This document shows, piece by piece, positions 35,479-48,260 of a stretch of 64,000 nt of DNA (position 1 is its first letter; the number at the start of each line of letters is the position of its first letter). The notes beneath the pieces were generated by a model. That model had not been told where the DNA came from. It did no database searches and saw only the letters and a program-made list of their open reading frames with translations. The translations under genes were made by a program, and so were the position numbers. This DNA comes from Parasponia andersonii (Eukaryota > Streptophyta > Magnoliopsida > Rosales > Cannabaceae): contig JXTB01000076.1 in the NCBI GenBank assembly GCA_002914805.1, positions 1,111,779-1,175,778 of the forward strand, written 5' to 3'.

Positions 35479-37636
35479 TGTCACGACCAAAAATCCAAAG
35501 TAGTGACTTTTAGTAAATTTATGTGAAAATAATAATAAACAATGAATTTTTAAAATTTTAGATAATCGAGTACTTGAAATTTTAGATTTTAGTTCTCAAA
35601 AGTAAGCAAATTTCACAATCAATAAACTTTTTCATTTGTTTTAATTTTTTTCAAGGAAAATCCTTCATTTAAAGTTTAGAAGAAAATCTAATTAATTAGT
35701 TTAGAAATATTTGTAAATTTATAAATTATAGAAAAATGAGTCTGACTAAACCTTAAGTCCAATGTTCAAATAATTTATATAAAATCATATATTTCTAAAT
35801 ACTCAATTTAATGGCAAAATTTATCTTCATACATCTACTTAATAAATACAGTACAATTGGCTAAATAAATTTAACAAAGAAAGTAAAGAAGATACGGAAT
35901 AGGAACCATCTAGAGAAGAGGATTTGGAACTGCAAGTATATACCAAATATGCTTGCTAAGCCATCAAAATAATTACCACAAATTAGATCAACACCTAAAA
36001 AGGAAGGAAGTAGGGGGTGACATGTGAATGCTCGGTAAAAACTCAATTACTTTTTTGAGTGGATACAATTTTACGAAACCTTCATGATTAATATTGTTTC
36101 TAAAATTTATTTATAAACCAAGTTTATAAAACAATTGGTATCTAGAATAATCACATATTCAAAACCAAAATCAGAAATCCCAAGATTGAATATATCATAA
36201 ATCAACTCATTCCATGAGTTCACACCCTTTCATCACGAACTAGAGTAACTTGTACTATGTGTACTAAGTACTTTTTGCCTGATATATATCCCAGAAAACT
36301 GGAAAGACACCCACGTATCTAAGCTAACTGAACCAAAAGGGCAACTGAATGCCTACATCTACCGAGTGAGAGTAATCAGAAAAGCCCTACACGGGTTTAC
36401 GGGCTCTCACTGAAGGCGGATGTACTAGTCCGCCTACTAGAATACCACGATGCTTAATAAGTATCTCATATGTGATCCTATGGTATGTACAACATATAAC
36501 AAGATATATATAATAATCACGCAAAACATAACCAAACAATACTTTAAAATTGTGCTTGATATTATTTTGGACTTTATTATACTATAGGTAAGAAATCTAC
36601 TAAATCACCCTAACATTACGATTTTATAAATATGTATAAAAGTCATACAGTCTAATTTCAGAATAATCCAAAGTTTTCTAACAAATCATTAAAATATTAT
36701 TTAATTTACGATTTTTCACAATATAGTTATAATACAAATTTTAAATTAAATCATGTATAAAACTAGGTAATTGAACTCCTACCTCAATTGAGTATCCAAA
36801 TAGTGCTACGGGGCTATGGAGAAAGTTTGGTATCATTTCGGTATCATTTGGAGGTTTGGCGTCCTTTTTGAACTTTTGATCAATAGGTTTGAAAAATCGA
36901 TTTTTAATCGAAATCTCATATTGTGAAACGGACTTCACCATTGAATTTAGAGCACTCAAAAATGCTAGGTTCGATATATAGTTTGACCGATTTGGACTCA
37001 AGCCAAACCCGGGCTCATGGTATGCAAAACGAGACAAATTTAAGCTGTTAGATTTAGATTTTTGTACCCGTCACTAAATATAGTCAATATATATATATAT
37101 ATATCAAAAGTTTTATTTTTACGAGTACATCACAAGTATGAGGTTTATTTTACGATCTAACGGTTAGATTGAAAAATATAAATACGAAACTAAAATAGAT
37201 CAAAATCGACAAAAATGGCAAATTATAATCCGAGCAATTTCGAGTTAAGATATACATATACCATGATATTTTTCTCTTCGAGAGGAATCCGAGAAGCTTA
37301 AGATCGGGGCGTGAGACCACCAGAATCGGTGCCGGTGGCCATTTTTGTCTCACGACATTTTTGAACATTGTCAGCATTTGGAACGTCCATTCGCCGTGAA
37401 ACTTTAGTGATCGGCTGCTGGGACAATGTTGGTGGGATGCCCGGTGATGGCACTGCTCAACAATCGTCGAAGAGGTTTCGTCTGAAATTTGCCATAAAAT
37501 CGATGTTTTGGCTGTTAACGAGAGAGAAAAAGTGAGAGGGATCGTGGGAGAGGAGAGAGATACAGATATAATCTGTTTATTTTTTTTTTGGCTGTTAAAG
37601 TACAAAAATACCTTTTTAGATTTTTGGGTTTTTACA
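35479..37636 (+). mobile_element. Solo LTR of a gypsy element (copy A)
   Basis: It begins TGTCACGACCAAAAATCC and ends GGGTTTTTACA, typical TG...CA LTR bounds. The flanks are ATTTT and ATTCT, a 5-bp target duplication with one mismatch. It is collinear with 39551-41811, including GGGTTTACGGGCT, a TGTACTAGTCC core, a TA microsatellite after ATAGTCAATATA and a G/C-richer stretch before the end. No gag or pol lies inside, so the element was lost by LTR-LTR recombination. Strand is inferred from the TGTCACGACC start. Confidence 0.8.
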
Positions 37637-38207
37637 ATTCTGCTATCATTGACATGCTCTAATATGTTTCTCTCCTTCTTGTTTTGCAACTTATAAAGTT
37701 ATTTTACCAATACTGAACCTTTCAATGAATATTCATATCTTCTTGATGTTATCTGTATATAGTTCTATTAACTTGACTAAATCAATGGTGTTGACAACCC
37801 AAAAGAAATAATAATGATAGCAATACTTGAATGAGAAGAGTGTTGTTAGTTAATTATTTCTGAGGGAAAAAAAGAACTTAAATTTTAACTAATTTAAAAT
37901 GCTTTCCTCTATTTCCTGTCAAAAATTTATGCGCATCAGGCAGTTTCCTTTATTTTCAAAATTTGCTAGACACTAGACATGTCCTTTCTATCTAGTAACT
38001 AGAGATACTTTTCTTTGGATATGAAATTTAAAACAAGTTAATACCTAAAAGCTAAAGGGTATAAGATGCATAAGATGCTTACTTGGCATTTTAGAATTAG
38101 TGTGTTGACAAAAATATCCCTAATTAGTAAAATTGAACACCGTCACCAAAAAGGCAAATCTCTTAAATTGAGTATTTGAACTTAGAAATAAAATTAATAG
38201 TATGTTT

Positions 38208-38365
38208 ACGTTCTAAGGCTAGCTCAATGGGTGAAGTGAAGATTAAGTATTAGATTAGGAGTTTAACTCCCAAAATATGTGAATTATTTTTCTTTTTTTG
38301 TAATAGGTAGATGTCATTAGTTAAATTTTGTTTTATTTAAAAGTAAAAAAATAAAAATTATCGGT
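38208..38365 (+). mobile_element. SINE-like dispersed repeat, copy 3
   Basis: GGCTAGCTCAATGGGTGAAG is A-box-like and AGGAGTTTAACTCCC is B-box-like. A TTATTTTTCTTTTTTT tract and TAGATGTCATTAGTTAAA block follow, ending A-rich. This copy has the clearest tRNA-like head of the family also seen at 9749, 12003 and 42722. Confidence 0.55.
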
Positions 38366-39550
38366 ATATTTCAAAAAAAAAAAGAGAAGTTTCGAGATAA
38401 CTTTTACTTATGTATTTTAAGAAAAGTAAAATTTATAGAAAACATTACTAAAAAAAAATTAGTGGATCTATACTTCCTTTAAAAAATTTCTAAATAAAAG
38501 AATCTCTTATGAGAATTTATCTTAGTACTATTTATAGAAAACATTGCAAGAAAAATTAGCAGATCCATGCCTCCTTGAAAGGTTTTCTAAATAAAAGAAG
38601 GTCTTGTGAGAATTTATCAATTACTCCTAAATGTGACTTTTGAAACCATATAAGATCTCCCAAAGCCACGTTAAACAAGCCTTAAGCTAGTCAATCAATG
38701 TTCGATGATAAAGTTTTCTGAGTAAACACGTTGTCTTTTGTAGGTATTATTTTCTTTCATTTATTAAATTTAAAGGTATTGATCTGAAATTTCACAAAAA
38801 ATGATAAAAACAAAAGGACGTATACTATAACTGAAAATAGAGGGTTATTCTTTATCAAATTATCCTATAAGTATTAATTTTTTTATGGGACCTATGAGTA
38901 TTAATTAATTCGTAATCTTTTCCTCTAGTTCTATATCATCATTAATTTTCTAATAGCTAGCGGCAACTTCAAAATTTCAATTGTAAATAAAGCAGACATA
39001 GACTACTGGTAATCATACTTCTTCTCGATATATAGTGTCTTAAGTTGAAATCCCCTATTCCCCAAATAAAAAAGAAAAATAATTTTTTTTAATAAATAAG
39101 TTTTCTCGACAATTTAAAAAAAAAATTATTATTGATTCTCGATAAGTTTGAATGAATGAACTTTTATCGGAATACAAATGTACGCAGGTTTCATAGAATG
39201 GGGGAAGAATACATTACAGTTTCATCCCTTGATCATCGTATTATATTCGTCACTGGTTAATGTTCACCTTATGATCATTCGCGCAGGACATAACCTAATT
39301 AAAACTCTCTTTCAAACCTCACACTTGACGAGGTCTTGTTGGGACATTGTGTAACACATATATTCCTACTTATGTTTGGTCAAACACTATGAAATAGATT
39401 ATATGGATATCAATTCCTCAAAATTCCAATATTTGTTTAATTAAAAAATAATTGAACTTGTGTATCTTCAAAATAAATTATCTTGCAATAGAGTATTACG
39501 AATTTACGATTTAATTAGGACCATGACGTGAAATGATCAATTAATAAACC

Positions 39551-41811
39551 TGTCACAACCAAAAACCTAAGGTTGTGATTTTTAGTAATTTTAAGTGAAA
39601 TTAGTGATGAATAGTAATTTCTAAAATTTCAGAAAATTTTAAATACTTAAAATTTAATTTTAGTCCTCAAAAGTAAGTAAATTATAAGATTAGACAAAAA
39701 TTTTTTTTAAAAAAATCACGATATTATCTACTAATATTAAATTTCTAAGTAAATTTTTCATTTTAAGATGAGAGAAAATCCTAATTAACTAGTCTAAAAA
39801 CGTTTATTAATTCATGAAAATTTAATAAAACAGTTCAAATTAAACTCTAGACCCAAAGTTCAAATAATTTACATAAAATTATTTTATTTCCTAAGTACTC
39901 GATTTAATGACAAAAATCATCCTCATACATCTACTCAGTAATTATATTACTATTGGCTAAATAAATTTAATTTAGGAAAGGAAAATTGATATCGAGTACA
40001 AACCAACCAATGAAGAGGATTAGAACTGCAAGCATATGCCAAACATGCTTGCCAAGCCACCAGAATAATTACCACAAAGTAAGTCAATACCTGAAATGGG
40101 AGGAAGTAGGGGGGGTGAACACGAAAATGCTCAGTAGGTTACTCAATTTCCTTTTTGGGAAAATTTTTAAATAATTCTCAAAACATCTACATGGTTAGTA
40201 GTACCAAAAAATATTTCTATAAATATTAAGGATTTAAATCATTTACAGAAAACCATACTAAAACTAAAACCAGATATCCAGGTCAAAATATATAAAAGTC
40301 TCAATTAAAATAAACATAATGCACGTTATATAAATCAACACATCACATGAGCTCTCATCCTCTCATCCTCTCATCAATACTAGAGCAACTTATACTATAT
40401 GTATTGAGTGTTCTCTGCCTGACATCTATCTCTGAAAACCAGAGGGACACCCATGTGTCTAATCCTACTGAACAGGAGGGTCATCGAATGCCTACACCTA
40501 CCGAATGGAGATAGTCAGAAAACAAACCACGCGTGGGTTTACGGGCTTTCACCGAAGGCGGGTGTACTAGTCCACCTACTACAATACCGTGATGCCTAAG
40601 ACGACTCTCATGCATGATCATATGAAATGTGCAATATATATAGAATTTCAAACAACCATACAGTGGTTTAACATTCTAGACATGCTCTAATTTTTAATTA
40701 AAAATCTATTTTGTACTTAAAAATCCAAAAGTACAGTTTTTATGGTTTTACCAAATCCCAAATATCAAAACTTGTACAAAATCATATGTAAAAATATTTG
40801 GAGCAGTCCACAATGTTTCACAAATTCATAGTTCATTAAAATAACTATTAAAATAATTCAATTTAATAAAATCACGAAATTTCATTTTTCAGAATAAATT
40901 CTAATTTCCTTGAAAAAAAATAGAAAACAAGGAAGTTGAATCCCCTACCTCACTCAAATAACGATACCACGCTATTGGCTACTCAAGGTGTCGATTGGAC
41001 GATCGTTCGGAGAGTCGGGAACCAATTCTACGCCCTCGATTGCTCAACTAAGAAAACATCAACTTCTCAACGAAACTTCGAATCAATGAACAGACCTCTT
41101 CATTGAATTCCTATTGTCCAAAATAGCTAAGTTAGACATATAGCTTGACTAATTCGGGTCTGGACCGACACCGGACCAGTGACACACAAAACTAGACAAA
41201 ATCTAAGCCATTAGATATTGATTTTCGTGCTAGTCACCAAATATAGTCAATATATATATATATATATATATATCAAACTTCTCTATTTTCCGAGTACATT
41301 CCAAAAATAACAACAAATACGAAATCTAACCAACAAATACGAAATCTAACGGTCGGATTAAAAACGAAAATTTGAAACTCAAAAACACCCAAAAATGGCA
41401 ACTTTTAAACCGGGTAAAACGGGATCGTGAAATATATACCTTGAGGTTCCTCTCGACGATTCGAACCCAACGAGCCCAAGAACGCGACTTGAAACGGTCG
41501 GAATTGTCGCCGGTGACGAAAACTTCCAAACGGCTAAAAATGGTGTTTTCCGGCAACGTGGCTCTCAGCGGTGACCGAGGGTAGGCGGCACGGCTTCCTA
41601 GCGATACGGGTGGAGCTCGCCAGCGACAGGCCTAGCCGGACGAAGGGTGAGGTGGCGGCGGCGCTCTGGTCCTCTTTGGCTGAGAGAACGAGAGGGAGGT
41701 GAGAGAGAGAGAGTGATATATGTATATATATATATTTAATTAGTTTTTTTTTTTTGAAAAAAAAATCTGGTCAAAAGACCATATTATCCTTAAAAAGACT
41801 AGGATTTTACA
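39551..41811 (+). mobile_element. Solo LTR of a gypsy element (copy B), perfect target duplication
   Basis: It begins TGTCACAACCAAAAACC at 39551 and ends GGATTTTACA at 41811. It is flanked by an exact 5-bp direct repeat AAACC (39546-39550 and 41812-41816). At 2261 bp it is collinear with copy A at 35479. Its last 400 bp are G/C-richer and carry a GA run near 41698-41714. No internal coding remains. Confidence 0.9.
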
Positions 41812-41869
41812 AAACCAAAAGTTGGTTAACGACTATTTCGATTACACGAATAATGAATGTCAACTCAGG

Positions 41870-41935
41870 GCAATGTGGACCAGTGGGTTATAAAGCAACA
41901 CATGATATCGCCAGTTCAAATCATGTTTTAACATC
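41870..41935 (+). mobile_element. Possible SINE-like tRNA-related sequence
   Basis: GTGGACCAGTGGGTTATAAA (A-box-like) is followed by GCCAGTTCAAATCATG (B-box-like) about 30 bp on. No cloverleaf was found. Weak call on two motifs. Confidence 0.3.
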
Positions 41936-42721
41936 CTTATTCTTTGCACTACGTCGAATTTTTCTATGCAATATGCATATGATATGAGGCAACGCCGCTT
42001 AGCTATAGCAAGTACACATTTGTAGACTTTGTTCTCTTTTTTGACCCTGGTATGCATGTACTTTAACCCAAACAGAATGAACACAAAAAGAAAAAAAAAA
42101 CGAATAAGTAAAATTCTCTAACAGGAGTTGCATAGCATTATTTTTGCTTGGACAGCCTAATAATTGTTTAGATTAAGTCTATATATTATTTGTTTAACCA
42201 CTCGAACTACACCAACTTTAAAAGAAATTTGAAAAAAACTAAACTTCCACCTTGTTACGTGGTCTTAATCCGACATGAAAATCTAAGACATGCAAAACCC
42301 AGCAAACCAAAGAACAGCTCTCCCAAGTATTTTATGGGCTGTTTTGCCTTGAGTACAACTTCAATGGGGAACTTGGTGTGTCTGACCGTAGCACTGCTCA
42401 TTTTCTTCATGTTCGTTTTTAACCCCTTTTGCAGCATGATTTTTCAAGAGAAAATGGAAGCCAAATATAGCTTAAGAAATCACACGACATCATCGTGTAA
42501 TATAGTTTCCTCTTATGGCAGTATGTTCGAAATTTTATACATCTCTATAACAGTGACCATATGGCCAAGTTATGGTACCACATTATTATTAACACACGAG
42601 ACAACCAATAATGCCCAAATGACGATCTTATTCATTGAAGTAGAGGAAGGTTAGCCTTCTTATTAAATGAACCAAAGTTTAAAGAGGAAGAGTCCAGAAG
42701 AATCCGAAAGCCATTGAAAAA

Positions 42722-42850
42722 TTTTGTTTTTTAAAATAAAACTTAATTAATAATCACTATTTATTATAAGTTTAAAATAAAATAATACTAAAATTTAAAT
42801 CCTAACCCTCTAACACACACACCCAAAACCATTAAGTCACTTAACTCTAA
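42722..42850 (-). mobile_element. SINE-like dispersed repeat, copy 4
   Basis: On the minus strand it reads AAGTGACTTAATGGTTTTGG, GGGTTAGGATTTAAA, a TTATTTTATTTT tract, then AATAGTGATTATTAATTAAG and an A-rich tail. The 3' block is nearly the same as in copy 2 at 12003-12175. Confidence 0.55.
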
Positions 42851-42859
42851 TTAAATTAT

Positions 42860-43408
42860 TAAAAAAAAATTTTAAATCGGATTTTAAATTCCAAGACCTG
42901 GCAGAAGGATTCTCCTCAGTCTGGTTAGATACTTAGCCCATCTTTTCTTCTTTTCTACTCCAAAATAATAACCCTAGCTAGTTATAAAAATTTATAAAAA
43001 TTTAATAATCACTAAACCAGGCATAGTGGCACACCACCCCAGATTGTGCTCATGCAAAATGGCTATTAGTAAACAGTACCTCTATACCCAACCAAATCTC
43101 AAGAGAGAAAAATAATGGATAGATACTAGATACTGTAAAATATTAAGAAAAACCAACCCAAAAAAAAACAAAGACAACCCATCAATGCTACAGCTGAAAA
43201 AAGCCTAGCAAAAGACATTATAATTTATATGAGCCAGATATATCATTAAACCAGCAGATAAAACAACGAAGAAAAAGAAAAAGGGTTACAAAATCCTAAG
43301 CAAAAAAAGATGAAGCTTTTAATCAAGGACACATAAAAGAGAGATATTTGTACATTTACATCGATCAGAGGCACCAGACACGAAACAGTGCAGCCTTTTA
43401 GGCCATCA
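42860..43408. other. 3' flank of the dCTP pyrophosphatase-like gene
   Basis: Sequence downstream of the stop codon on the minus strand, presumably including the 3' UTR. No other gene was recognised. Confidence 0.5.
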
Positions 43409-45016
43409 CTATTGTCGTTTGTCCTTGTTGTTGATGCCTGCGACACTACCACCACCATTACCACCACCCCCATTACAGCCACCACCACCGCCAATGTCAC
43501 CATTACTACCGCCACAAGTATCACAATCATCCGCATTATTGATTTGCGTGTACTTTTTGGAGGAACCTTTGGAAAGCTTGACCGGGTATTTAATGGCGTT
43601 CAGGTCCAGCTTACGGAGTGCAGCTTTACCTAGATCAATGCCACATATGTCAGAGAGCCTGACAAGGTAAAGCAACACGTCTGAGAGCTCTTCCCCCAGG
43701 TGCTGCTTCTCTTCGTCCTTCCAATCAGGCAGTCCCCTTGGGACCTCACCTCTCCACTGGAATATCTCAGAAAGCTCTCCCACTTCTCCCACCTGAGAGA
43801 GACATATACACATCCCACAAAGTCACAACAAACGACACTCAAAACACAGAACGGCAAGAGGGGAAAACCAACAAAACCTGCTCCATTATTACTAACGTTT
43901 TCCCGTATTGATAAAACATCAAAGTGGGGTGTTTGTTGTGTTGATGATGCATCATACATACGGAGAAAATACCAGTACTTTTTTAATGTTTTTCATGTAC
44001 TGGATAATTGAAGTTTACACCCAACCTTCATTTTCAACAGGTGATAAAAGCAAATGCCGTACAAAGAATATAACATAAAGCTTTCTTTTCTGTATGTTAA
44101 GATTTCATGATCGGCTCTCCACAGTGATAAAAGCTTTATTCTTTCAAGTCAAGCTACACTATTTCATAACTACTGCGACCTACTTATCAAACAGTACTAA
44201 AACAACTGAGCAAATTAAGGGTTTTGGCCAAAAATCAGTATTAAAGCAAAAAATCGAGAAAAGGTTACACAAGCTACCATTGAATGACTCTTCCAAAAAC
44301 CCATTATTATATAAGAACCAAAATCCTGAAATGGGTATTGAAGAAAGCAACTTTATTTGCTTCTGCTTGACTGTACAGAAAGAACAAGGGGCTGTTTTCA
44401 TCGTTTTTCATTTCATTTTTCCCTTCTCATTTATTAGATTCACATAAAGGCCAAATGGGTTTCAGCTAATCAATTATTTTTCGTCAAATTCAAAAAATAA
44501 TTGGGCAAAAATCACAAAATAACAAAAGAGGATAAGGGCAAGCCACAGTCTTAGAAATAGTGCCTTATTATTCTATTTTATATTGCTAATGACTTATACA
44601 TAGTGCTTGATCTAATGGTTAGATATAGAACCAAACAAATCACAAAATCTTAAATAATTAAGAAAAAACAAATAAATTTCTGAACCAACCAGTCATCAAG
44701 CTAACAAGGGTATTTGACAGTACAGCTCTTAGGGGAAAATAAATTATATACGATCTACCTTACCCAAGTTCCCATTCCTTGGGACCAAGATTTTTTTTTT
44801 TCCCACAACATGGGTCATCCCAAAAAGAAAAAAAAAATCATTATCAGGGTTTTCAATGAAAAGGGTAGTTTTATTTACCAGAGCCAAAAGAAGATTTCTA
44901 GGGCTATGAAACTGGTCCCAGTCTCTCTCTCTAGCAAACTCAGCCATTTTCATCTGAAGCTCTTCTAGGGTTACCCCAAACCCTTCTTCTTCTCTCTCTG
45001 AAACCCCAGTCATCAT
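43409..45016 (-). CDS. dCTP pyrophosphatase-like protein (MazG fold, DCTPP1 type), two exons
   Basis: Exon 1 is 45016-44879 and exon 2 is 43792-43409. The intron (44878-43793) is GT-AG and in phase, giving 173 residues. The start is the first Met of MMTGVSEREEEG, matching the N-terminus of plant homologues. An in-frame ATG at 45094 would add 26 residues but seems less likely. All-alpha NTP-PPase motifs are present: EVGE (49-52, ExxE), RGLPDWKDEE, and ELSD (81-84, ExxD), the Mg-binding acidic residues. FHSPRNLLLAL precedes them, with LYLVRLSD and CGIDLGKAALRKL after. Proteins of this family hydrolyse dCTP and modified dCTPs to dCMP and pyrophosphate, keeping the nucleotide pool clean. The last 43 residues are odd: rich in Gly and Asn (about 131-173), beyond the compact core, coded by a simple-sequence tract. 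The gene looks intact. Confidence 0.9.
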
Positions 45017-45262
45017 TATCTCTGGGTCTGGTTTTGTCTGGTCCCTTACAACTCCGTACAAGTGACCCAAACCGGCCCGGATAAGAGAACCCAAAATGGT
45101 TCAATATTCATATGGAGGAGACTTTGGTCCACCGGCCCTGTTCTCAAGGACCGGAAAGATGAATTAAGGAACTGGGAAGATATAATGCCTGTAGGACTAT
45201 AGGAGCCTGACTACGGGTTATAGCCCGTTCTCTCGACCCACTTTGTCTTTTCGTCTGACCGG

Positions 45263-45268
45263 CACGTG
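45263..45268. promoter_or_regulatory. G-box upstream of the dCTP pyrophosphatase gene
   Basis: CACGTG in the context GGCACGTGGC, about 250 bp upstream of the start codon. This is the plant bZIP/bHLH binding core. No strong TATA box was found; TATATCTT near 45178 on the minus strand is the nearest candidate. Function is inferred from position only. Confidence 0.4.
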
Positions 45269-45269
45269 G

Positions 45270-47121
45270 CTCCCCTCCCCACTTGTCTTTGATGGCATTT
45301 CTTTTTCTTCTTTCTTTTCTTTTCGCCTTGGGATTTGGAGGGGACCACCTCATTTTGTTGGCAACGTCCGAGTTTGTCGTGTTTTTTTTTTTTTTTTTTT
45401 TTAGAGAGAGTATGTCGCATAATTTTAGGGGAATTTTAAATGGTTTTCTCGAAGTCAATGTTTTAAAAGGTATTAGACTAAGACCATCTCGTTATGCTAA
45501 AACAAGATTGTGTTAATTTAAATTTAGCATATGTCAAATTTAATATATATTTGTGAATTTTATTGTATTATATATATGCTAAAAGAATTGTTATCTTATA
45601 TTTAAACATTAATTTTTGGTATAAAATATTTTTTTTATTCCTCTTATTATTTTATCATCCAAACTAGTTTACAATTACTCGTTATTTTTTTTTCATTTTT
45701 GAAAAAAAAAACAAATTTGTCACTATAAAAATGTTGTATTATTGACGATAATAGATTCTATTGAAAGAGGAGATTTTTCCAACTAAATTAGCTATCATCT
45801 AATTGTAAAGTGAATTTAGCTAAATCATATGTCGCTTTATAAGTATCACAATACACATGTTTAATTAAAATACCAAGAAAATAGGATAATAAACTAAATG
45901 TATCTAATAGTAGATGACCAAACCCCTAATGATAGGTACAACCATCATTAAGAGTTTGTGGTCCACTGTTAATATATCTGACTCCAATGTTTAGAGATTT
46001 AAATTAACATATCTGATCTTAGAAATAAAAACCGATCTATAGCTTTTACTTTTCACCATCTTTGGAGCACTAAGGGCACTAACCACATTCATGGAAAAAG
46101 TAATCTTCAGTTTTAGAATCTGCATTTAATTTAAAGTTGATTTTTGAAGGAAAAGACCAAATATTTAAGTCTCCCTCTTTCATTTTTTTTCAAACTGTGT
46201 CAAAAACAACCTACCACGATGGAGAGACTAATAACCCTCGCAAAGAAGAGACTAATAACTAATAAAGTTGAAAAATGCATACATCGTGTCATTCTATATC
46301 AAAGTATATAAAAATCTTATAATGTTAAGCACAATATCTTAGAATTATCATGTGTTTTCACTATGTTATGTTCTAAAAAGATCTAAACTTTTTTTTCAGT
46401 TTAATTAGAGAAACTTATCATAAGTAGTACAAGAAAAATAATAATTAGTTTAAAATTGATGATGTGATTAGTAATTAAGAAAAAACGAAATTACCATTTA
46501 ATAAATTTTTTTTAAAGGTGGTGTTAGGTCCTGATTGCTGTTTAGAATTTTTAAGATTAAAAATTTTGTGTTTTAAAGGACACAAAACCAAGAAAAAAAA
46601 TACACTTTAAAACCTATATGAAATTTAAGGTAAAATTTTCATACATTCTTCGTAAGTTAAAAATGAAGAAGGTACATTTCATTGGTATAAACCTGTAGCA
46701 CGTTAGGAGACTTTCTTTTTTAGGGGAGAAAATAACTAAAATTCTATTTAAAATAAGAAACATCAGTGTTCATCCTTGAGAATATTGAGAAGTGAACAAA
46801 ATTCGACTACAAACTGACCTATTATCGAAAAATCCAAGATAATCAACACATAAAGATATAAAACCATTTTTCTCTTGTGAAACTAACCCCTGCAAGAAAT
46901 TTTGGAGAAAACAAACAATTGAGGATAAACAATGCAAATCGTATAATAAATAGTTCTGATATTATGAATGTGTTGAATCATTAAATATTAAACCTAGTCA
47001 CACGTGTATTACTTGGAAAAAAACAAGAAAAAATAAAGGAAATCAATTATATATAGTAAGTAATCACTCAAATAAAACAAAGAAACCAAACGGAAAAATT
47101 AAGATTTCTTAAAAATATGAA
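45270..47121. other. Intergenic, no gene seen
   Basis: A poly-T run is at about 45380-45402. The rest is AT-rich with no recognisable coding or terminal repeats. Confidence 0.6.
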
Positions 47122-47770
47122 AGGTGTCGTTTGGTTGAATGGAATGAAATTGAATGTAATGGTAATCGTAATAGGAATAAGAATGGAAAGGAAAAGAAAA
47201 GTGATTATTTTGTTTGGTTGAAATGTTGGAATCAACTATAGAATGTAATAGAAGTAACTATACTTTGATTAATATATCCTGAATAATTTTTTTTAAAAAA
47301 TAAGTGCTATCACTATTGAAAAAAAAATGGTTATACTTATGGTAATGCTTAAATAAACAATTACCAAATATAAAAATGGATTAAATTTCTTATGGCAGTA
47401 AAATTAATATTTTAATAATTGCTCTTTATTATTTACCATATAAATATAATATACAAAATATATATTAGAAAATAAAAATATAGTAATTGGATAATATGAA
47501 GAAAAATATGATTTGTAGGTGGTTTAGTCATGGATATGGATACAAGTTTTACACTTGGTTTAGTAATAGATATGAGGAAGAAGATAATAATAAAAGAGCA
47601 AAACATGTTAAGAATAGAATGACCTTTATATCTATTTTCAAATGTAATTCTAATTCCTTTATTCGAGATAATAGTCACTATATTATAAATATCATTCATA
47701 AATAAAAAGTGAAACCAAACAATATAAAGTCATTATATTTCATTCCATTACTATTAACCAAATACTACCT
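47122..47770. mobile_element. MITE-like element with terminal inverted repeats
   Basis: The left end GGTGTCGTTTGGTTGAATGG and the right end on the minus strand GGTAGTATTTGGTTAATAGT are inverted repeats. Similarity extends inward through TGGAATGAAAT on both arms. A TGTTTGGTT motif repeats internally at about 47210 and, inverted, near 47715. The interior is AT-rich and non-coding. No clean target duplication was found, so hAT or Mutator origin is open. Confidence 0.65.
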
Positions 47771-47772
47771 TA

Positions 47773-48260
47773 AAATTTCTAAAAACACAAACGGGATTAC
47801 AAAATCTACATATAACCATTTTCATCTCAATAACAAAAGCCCAATCAAAACAAAGTACATGATATTATATTATTCGTCGTAAGTTGATGAAAGAAAAGAA
47901 CTGACATAAGCATACCTTTTTATGTCCGGAGAAGCCCAATATGAATATGCAATTCAATATTGAGTATCAAAGGAAAATTCTTGCACAAAAACCGTTCAGA
48001 TTTGAGAATTGAAGATCAGGTTGTATGATAGTTTTTATAACTTAATGCTAAATGAATTTAAGTCATATAGAAAACTTAACAACTGATACCTTGGTAATTG
48101 GTGTTATTGTAAGGGTTACAATAGCTTTCAAAAAAAAGAAACGGTTACAATATAGAAGGGTTTTTTTTTTTTTTTTTTTTTTGAGACAGATTATAGAGAA
48201 TATTGCAATTCTATCGTACAAATGCAAAGATATAATTCATTACGTTACAGTATTAAACTG
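47773..48260. other. Intergenic, no gene seen
   Basis: Contains a poly-T run at about 48161-48181. Nothing else was recognised. Confidence 0.5.

Noticed and set aside
37150..37689. 179-residue minus-strand open frame
   Set aside because: Lies within solo LTR copy A and its 3' edge; the related copy B does not keep it.
42190..42654. 154-residue open frame on the plus strand with a hydrophobic stretch
   Set aside because: No recognisable domain, no splice or promoter context, biased composition and lies in repeat-rich DNA; likely chance.
43388..43670. Thr- and Pro-rich open frames on the plus strand
   Set aside because: They are the antisense shadow of the Gly/Asn-rich tail of the dCTP pyrophosphatase gene.
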